Program-made: the position numbers and the translations under genes | Notes under the pieces: model-generated | What the model saw: only the letters and a program-made list of their open reading frames with translations | What the model was told of the DNA's origin: nothing | The model's database searches: none | Source of the DNA: Mesostigma viride | Lineage: Eukaryota > Streptophyta > Mesostigmatophyceae > Mesostigmatales > Mesostigmataceae | NCBI GenBank assembly: GCA_009746045.1 | Contig: RPFO01000102.1 | Coordinates: 2,493,808 to 2,517,307 of the forward strand | DNA: 23,500 nucleotides | Direction: 5' to 3' | Shown here: piece after piece, positions 19,801-23,500 of the stretch | How positions within the stretch are numbered: position 1 is the stretch's first letter | Layout of the letters: every line of letters starts with the position of its first letter

Positions 19801-21849
19801 AACCTTAACATCACTTGGCTCCATAAACCACACTCAAGCCGTGGTCGAGTCCTCCTCCACGTCATGTTGTTAACCTTAACATCACTTGGCTCCATTGACC
19901 ACACTCAAGCCGTGGTCGAGTCCTCCTCCACGTCATGTTGTTAACCTTAACATCACTTGGCTCCATAAACCACACTCAAGCCGTGGTCGAGTCCTCCTCC
20001 ACGTCATGTTGTTAACCTTAACATCACTTGGCTCCATTAACCACACTCACGCGGTGGTCGAGTCCTCCTCCACGTCATGTTGTTAACCTTAACATCACTT
20101 GGCTCCATTGACCACACTCAAGCCGTGGTCGAGTCCTCCTCCACGTCATGTTGTTAACCTTAACATCACTTGGCTCCATAAACCACACTCACGCGGTGGT
20201 CGAGTCCTCCTCCACGTCATGTTGTTAACCTTAACATCACTTGGCTCCATTGACCACACTCAAGCCGTGGTCGAGTCCTCCTCCACGTCATGTTGTTAAC
20301 CTTAACATCACTTGGCTCCATTAACCACACTAGCGCGGTGGTCGAGTCCTCCTCCACGTCATGTTGTTAACCTTAACATCACTTGGCTCCATCGACCACA
20401 CTCAAGCCGTGGTCGAGTCCTCCTCCACGTTATGTTGTTAACCTTAACATCACTTGGCTCCATTAACCACACTCAAGCGGTGGTCGAGTCATCCTCCATG
20501 TCATGTTGTTAACCTTAACATCAATTTGCTCCATTAACCACACTCACGCTGTGGTCGAGTCCTCCTCCATCGCCGTCGCGGCAGGCAGCTTTATGACGAC
20601 GCTCCCCGCGTTGTCGCCCAGCAGGGAGGCCGCGTGGGCGCCCGACGCGGCGCCGCCTGGCAGCTCCCAGAAGCGGCCGTCCTCGGCGGGCAAGTTGCGT
20701 CCGATGGCAGAACTTTCCAGCTGGATCACAACGGAGGGACAGAAATAGCGCAGCGCCTCGATCAACAGCTCGTAGCCGACGCCTGCAGGGGGATCTCAGG
20801 GGAGGGGAGTAGAAAGTGCGGTGGGTTGGAAGGATGCGAGCGTGAGAGTTGGGGCTAGATGGTGCGGTGGATGCCGAAGGATGGGGCCAAGAACGCGCAG
20901 AAAACGTTCTGTGCGGGGACGGGGGATAGTTGCTCAGTTGATGGAGGCAACGATGACGAGACCATGACGAGACAGTGGCGAGAGAATGACGAGACCATGG
21001 CGACAGAATTACGATAGAATGCAATCTGGTAGTGCCCACGCTGGCAACCTCCAACTGTCTTGAGGCACTGGCGGCTCCTATGTTCCAATCCTTCTTCACT
21101 TCATCATGGTAGTATCTTGGTGGGGGGAGTACCTTGCCAGGGGTAGGGATTGCAGGACCTGGCTCCTTGGACAGTGGGATGCTTAGTGTGGTGCTTGAGG
21201 CCAACCCTCTTCGCCCAAGGCACCACCCTCCCCACTTTGACCCAATCATGCTTGCGGTCGTAGGCCAAACGTCTGCACTAGAAAAGAAGGCCTTAGCCCT
21301 GCCCTCAGGTCAATCATTTGCACCCTTTGCTGAGCCCTTGGCCCTGCGCTCACCTTTACCCCAAAGGTCAATCATTTGCAGACTTTGCTGAGCCCTTGGC
21401 CCTGCGCTCACCTGTACCCCAAAGGTCAATCATTTGCAGCCTTTGCTGAGCCCTTGGCCCTGCGCTCACCTGTACCCCAACGGTCAATCATTTGCAGCCT
21501 TTGCTGAGCCCTTGGCCCTGTGCTCACCTTTCACCCATCCCCTTGGCCCTGCGCTCACCTTTCACCCATCACCTTGGCCCTGCGCTCACCTTTCACCCAA
21601 CCGTGCGTGTTCACCACGAGGGGGACGGTGCCAGCTGTGGCACCGCTGGCGAACGCGGGACCCCCTCGGTGCATGCCACCTGGCGCGTGCAAAGACGGTA
21701 TTGCTGCCGGACCATGGCCCCAGGCATGGCCCGCGTGCCCGAAATAGGCCGCGCTAGCATAGGCTTTGTATTGGTCGAATAGCGCGCAGACGCAGCGGAT
21801 ATATTTCTCGGGGTCCGTCTTGGGGGAGATGTCCCCGATGAAATAGGAG
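13733..21849 (-). CDS. GRC3: Polynucleotide 5'-hydroxyl-kinase GRC3/NOL9, C-terminal seven exons (5' end outside window)
   Basis: GRC3/NOL9 phosphorylates 5'-hydroxyl RNA ends and, with Las1, removes internal transcribed spacer 2 during large-subunit rRNA maturation in the nucleolus. Exons 21849-21590, 20782-20548, 18406-18196, 17341-17264, 15888-15840, 14863-14736 and 13843-13733 join in matching phases to 356 residues. Family blocks in order: SYFIGDISPKTDPEKY; PLVVNTHGWVKGVGYELL; SVVIQLESS with RNLP; WLAYFERGW; CLPPYAVSL with VVSLYGE; VALNGALVGLA; PPPCLGQALVRSID; LYLICPLSPDQL with ILLGRLETP; and SPYLS, then GSGS and SRNNL near the end. This C-terminal order separates it from CLP1. The Walker A kinase motif precedes these blocks and is not in the window, so the gene starts right of 23500 or in exons I could not recognise. 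Yeast and human proteins are about 630-700 residues, so roughly half is here. Convergent with the acyltransferase gene. Confidence 0.93.
13844..14395 (-). other. last GRC3 intron, 3' part
   Basis: Between exons 14863-14736 and 13843-13733. Contains the polypyrimidine acceptor region TTGTGTTTTTGGTTTAACTG. No other feature recognised. Confidence 0.5.
14396..14735 (-). repeat. degenerate repeat containing copies of the GRC3 donor motif GCTCAAGGT
   Basis: Short irregular units rich in ACCTTGAGCAAC/ACCTTGAGCCACC on the plus strand, i.e. GTTGCTCAAGGT on the gene strand. At least five copies (about 14445, 14618, 14638, 14720 and the real donor at 14735). Units are diverged and have no fixed length. 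Confidence 0.7.
14736..14863 (-). CDS. GRC3: GRC3/NOL9 exon: LVRSID to LGRLETP block
   Basis: Acceptor CCACGGGTGGCAG, donor CTCAAG/GTAGGT. Encodes LVRSIDAREQVLYLICPLSP, then DQLQAVDVILLGRLETPAQL and Leu-Lys, one of the most recognisable blocks of the GRC3/NOL9 C terminus. Its last bases and donor (GCTCAAGGT) recur in the degenerate repeat of the next intron. Confidence 0.94.
15281..15706. repeat. 63-bp tandem repeat, nearly seven copies
   Basis: Unit begins TACCAAATCCATCACCAGGT and runs through CCCATAACCGTACTTTACTT and TCACAACCCTTTCCTATC. Period 63 is divisible by three, so an uninterrupted minus-strand frame with a 21-residue period appears; I take it as artefact since it lies in the GRC3 intron between 15840 and 14863. 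Confidence 0.96.
15840..15888 (-). CDS. GRC3: GRC3/NOL9 small exon: CLGQ motif (49 bases)
   Basis: Acceptor CTTGGCTGCCTCAG, donor GGGGCAAG/GTATGC. Encodes AGASIGAPLPPPCLGQ plus one base. It accepts phase 0 and supplies the phase 1 that the next exon needs, giving CLGQALVRSID across the junction, the expected family motif before the final domain. Too short to notice by length alone; phase plus motif make it convincing. Confidence 0.9.
16030..16125. repeat. short degenerate repeat (CATCATCTG, GCGCTTATAG), three to four copies
   Basis: GATAACATCATCTGCACTTA-type units of about 25 bases, interrupted once by a TATATATGACAGAATC variant. Within the GRC3 intron between 17264 and 15888. Confidence 0.8.
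16126..17263. other. GRC3 intron, nothing further recognised
   Basis: Mixed composition with a few short direct repeats (ATAACAGGAATGATA at about 16832 and 16868; GGGCCATCTTCAG/GGGCCGTCTTCAG at about 16530 and 16569). No exon matching GRC3 and no RNA gene seen. Confidence 0.5.
17264..17341 (-). CDS. GRC3: GRC3/NOL9 exon: LNGALVGL block, apparent GC donor
   Basis: Acceptor GTCGGTGCCCCCCAG. The 26 codons read LDGPELLVALNGALVGLA followed by SSSVAQQQ, matching the family's block in which a small Asn-centred motif precedes the CLG motif. The best donor is CAG/GCAAGG, a GC-AG type site. A GT donor 15 bases earlier (AGC/GTCGCG) would also keep phase 0 but is a poorer site. Phase 0 at both ends. Confidence 0.87.
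17342..18195. other. GRC3 intron with an imperfect duplication and inverted repeat
   Basis: The stretch 17358-17420 (CGCAGGACCACACGGCG, then ACGTGGCATGGGGG) resembles 17680-17750 (CGCAGGACCACATGGCATGG, then GCGCGGCATGGGGG). CCTCCATGCCA near 17645 is inverted exactly as TGGCATGGAGG near 17693. GAATTCTCT and GAATTCGCC words recur at 17980-18080. No exon recognised. Confidence 0.55.
18196..18406 (-). CDS. GRC3: GRC3/NOL9 exon: WLAYF helix and PPYxVSL block
   Basis: Donor TACGGCGAG/GTGAGC is strong. Of several acceptors, CGGCCGACAG (start 18406) is the one whose phase matches the upstream exon; it has a C/T stretch further up. Encodes Ala-Pro-Pro-Cys, SAQEARAYQWLAYFERGW, then SVTLQAAFSLGATALA and CLPPYAVSLGAVRVVSLYGE. 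The second half is fairly hydrophobic, but in this family it is a folded domain, not a membrane segment. Confidence 0.9.
18510..18528 (+). repeat. G19 homopolymer
   Basis: Nineteen consecutive G, in the GRC3 intron between 20548 and 18406 (C19 on the gene strand). Length is error-prone in sequencing. Confidence 0.95.
18950..19149. repeat. (CCCT)n tract, about 200 bp
   Basis: Tetranucleotide tract with one phase slip near 19005. On the gene strand it is AGGG/GGGA, purine-only. Open Gly/Arg/Glu or Pro/Leu/Ser frames through it are artefacts. Confidence 0.98.
19150..19683. other. GRC3 intron between two repeat tracts
   Basis: No exon seen. A weak B-box-like TGTTTGAATCC occurs near 19666 without a foldable tRNA around it. 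Confidence 0.5.
19684..20570. repeat. 71-bp minisatellite made from a GRC3 exon end and its donor, about 12 copies
   Basis: Plus-strand unit: ACCACACTCAAGCCGTGGTC, then GAGTCCTCCTCCACGTCATG, then TTGTTAACCTTAACATCA, then CTTGGCTCCAT and two to three bases. The last unit overlaps exon 20782-20548: the 19 bases 20551-20569 are exon sequence, and most units carry the same 19 bases. Three units (donor at about 19689, 20045 and 20187) keep an intact GTGAGT on the gene strand; most have the GT changed to TT (CTTGAGT). Confidence 0.95.
20548..20782 (-). CDS. GRC3: GRC3/NOL9 exon: VGYELL to variable acidic region
   Basis: Acceptor GATCCCCCTGCAG, donor ACAGC/GTGAGT. The first two bases complete the Gly of GWVKG; VGYELLIEALRYFCPSVVIQ follows, then LESSAIGRNLP and a variable stretch ending AATAMEEDSTT. 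The last 19 exon bases (20551-20569) recur identically in most units of the 71-bp repeat that fills the start of the following intron. Reading through the donor meets TGA immediately. Confidence 0.94.
20783..21308. other. GRC3 intron, 3' part
   Basis: Between exons 21849-21590 and 20782-20548. Short degenerate GACGAGACCATGRCGAGA repeats near 20950-21010; otherwise nothing recognised. Confidence 0.5.
21309..21603. repeat. nested 58-bp and 31-bp tandem repeats carrying GRC3 5' splice sites
   Basis: GTCAATCATTTGCA recurs at 21309, 21367, 21425 and 21483 (58-bp unit), and CTTGGCCCTG at 21511, 21542 and 21573 (31-bp unit). On the gene strand the 31-bp unit reads GGGTGAAAGGTGAGCGCAGG: the exon end GGGTGAAAG plus donor GTGAGC. 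The 58-bp units also contain AGGTGAGCGCAGGGCC. The real exon end at 21590 is the first member of the array. Confidence 0.95.
21590..21849 (-). CDS. GRC3: GRC3/NOL9 exon: GDISPKxDP block and NTxGWVKG
   Basis: Acceptor CACCCTTGGCAG follows a run of C and T on the minus strand; donor is GTGAAAG/GTGAGC. It encodes SYFIGDISPKTDPEKYIRCV, then a Gly/Ala/His-rich insert of about 40 residues (around YASAAYFGHAGHAWG), then VPLVVNTHGWVK with Gly completed by the next exon. The insert lies between two strongly conserved blocks and is longer than I would expect. Phase 2 in, phase 1 out. Confidence 0.94.
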
Positions 21850-23093
21850 CTGCCAAGGGTGGCCATTATGGGGAGAGGAGGGGGGGGGGGGGCAAGAAAT
21901 ACGGATAGCCGGGCAGGGGCAGTGGCGGGAACTGACAGTCAGCACGCTGCGCAAAGTCGCCACAGGACAAGAAGAACAAGCGAGCTGGCAGAAAAAACAT
22001 ATTCGCGAGCAAGATGACGGAGATGATGGCAAGACGGACACCACGTCTTTTCAATAGGCGCTTGAGATGGACCAGATTAATTCTATAGCATCGAGAGGTA
22101 CAGTGATCAAATTTCTAGTGTCCGTGGCTAAACTGATCAATCTGCGGTCTTTACAGACGTCATTCTGTAGTGTCCAGAGGTTCTTGAGATGAGAGAGATA
22201 GGCTGAAGCTCAACTTCTAGATGAGGCGCCATGAGATCGGGAGACACCTGCGGTCTGGAAGGACCAGCGAGCGGCCGCAGTAGGACCTAGAAGCATGCCA
22301 AGGAATGCACATGAATGAATTAAAAAGCTCGATAATGCACAGGATACCCCCAACTACCCTTCCCCCCCTTGCTATACTTCGGGAATCTGTTTGAAAACTG
22401 CCAAGAAAAGCTGTAATTTCTTATCCTCTGCAAACACTCAACGAGCTTCCGTAAGCCTCATGGACGCATCATGTCTTGCCGGGAGCATGTGTGACATCAG
22501 CTCCGGGCAAGACATCCGCGGACCAGACAGCACGGAAGCGCATCTCATGGCATGTTCCTGTGGCCGTTTGATACCTCATCTCCACCAACAGACGCTAGGG
22601 GAACATCACACATGCAAGCCCCACTGTCAACACCACAGGTCCCAAGTATTTCACGACCCTCAGCGCTAGGGTGTCATCAGGGAAACATGGCAAACCTGGC
22701 AGATGCCAATGCCTTTTGCCAGAAACCCATCGTACTAGTCCCTCACAACCCCCTCTGACAACCCCATCGATGGATGCCCTTCTTGAACCCCCCTCGTAAA
22801 ACCACATTGTCTGCACCATATTGGCTGCTTTAACACTAGCAAGTCCCTCCTTCACTGCGCCTAGTTCTACGGCTTCGCAAGGCAACCCGCCAAGCGTTGT
22901 TGTGACCAGTACAGTGACCAGTGGGTTCCATGCTATAGCTTTGCAGCGCAACCACCCATCAGGTTGGACTCCAACTATGGAGCGTCCCAATCAAGAAGCA
23001 TGCATGCCAGGCTCACCAGTATGGTGCCCGCAGATGCATGGCCGGCGGGCCTGCATGGCGCGAAAAGGGATCATTACAATGACATGAAGAGGA
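21850..23093. other. region upstream of the first recognised GRC3 exon, probably intron
   Basis: On the gene strand a C/T-rich stretch (with C13) at 21865-21895 precedes the 21849 acceptor. I searched by eye on the minus strand for a Walker A GxxxxGKS/T motif and the GQPE-type block expected just upstream in the protein and did not find them. A hairpin TCTTGCCGGG/CCGGGCAAGA lies at about 22473-22511. No gene recognised. Confidence 0.5.
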
Positions 23094-23345
23094 CCGGCAA
23101 CTTATTAGAGTATGAAAAGGATCTGAAAGGAGAGCTTGCGAGGGGATAACAACAGATAGAATACCGGCAAAAATTAATAGGAAAAAGGTCTAACAGGAGA
23201 GCTTGCGTGGGGATAACAACAGATAGAATACCGGCAAAAATTAATAGGAAAAAGGTCTAACAGGAGAGCTTGCATGGGGATAACAACAGATAGAATACCG
23301 GCAAATTAATGGGAAAAAGGTCTGACAGGAGAGCTTGCGTGGGGA
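23094..23345. repeat. 67-bp tandem repeat, about four copies
   Basis: AGAGCTTGCG followed by GGGATAACAACAGATAGAAT and ACCGGCAAAAATTAATAGGA recurs at 23131, 23198, 23265 and 23330 (last step 65). No coding potential seen. Confidence 0.94.
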
Positions 23346-23500
23346 CCGAGAAACCGGCTGTGTGTGGAACTGTGAAAAGATGCATTAGAGTTAGGGAGAT
23401 GAAACATTAGAGTTGAGCAGGTGAGACATGAGCTCGTTCGGGGAAAAAGGCAAGATATTTACAGACATTCACAACGCAACTTCACATGAAAAGACATTAA

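Overview
This is a nuclear window from a eukaryote with intron-rich genes: two multi-exon genes on opposite strands, ending tail to tail, in DNA crowded with minisatellites. Exons are short and GC-rich with G/C-ending codons. Introns are 0.5 to 2.7 kb, with GT-AG borders (often GTGAGY) and one apparent GC-AG border. The proteins look closest to green-lineage or other protist homologues, so an alga is my best guess, but I cannot name the organism.

Plus strand, about 1069 to 11964 (5' end incomplete): an S-acyltransferase of the DHHC (palmitoyltransferase) family, resembling plant PAT10. I assembled eight exons by splice sites and phase: 1069-1915, 3296-3349, 6048-6081, 7655-7764, 8380-8469, 9516-9602, 10471-10536 and 11790-11964. 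From the ATG at 1071 they give one open frame of 486 residues with a canonical DHHC cysteine-rich domain, two membrane segments, a TTWE motif, a PaCCT-like motif and a Cys-Cys end. The first two membrane segments expected for the family are not in these exons, so the true start lies upstream. A weak candidate exon is at 109-170.

Minus strand, 21849 down to 13733 (5' end outside the window): the C-terminal 356 residues of a GRC3/NOL9-type polynucleotide 5'-hydroxyl kinase, a ribosomal RNA processing enzyme. Seven exons join in phase: 21849-21590, 20782-20548, 18406-18196, 17341-17264, 15888-15840, 14863-14736 and 13843-13733 (stop TAA). The Walker A part must lie beyond 23500.

Between the two 3' ends (11965-13732) is a degenerate inverted repeat of about 600 bp, probably a fold-back or MITE-like element. 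The introns hold tandem repeats with units of 30, 31, 35, 37 (two unrelated families), 49, 52, 58, 63, 67 and 71 bp, a CAG run, a 470-bp C/T tract and a 200-bp CCCT tract.

The most unusual observation is that several intronic repeats are copies of an exon end plus its 5' splice site: the end of the upstream exon, the donor and the first intron bases are tandemly amplified inside the intron. It is clearest after the kinase exons ending at 21590 and 20548, and weaker after 14736 and after the acyltransferase exons ending at 7764 and 10536. I did not notice the same at acceptors. This suggests introns growing by repeat expansion from donor junctions and leaving decoy donors behind. The two genes have no evident functional link; they are simply convergent neighbours.
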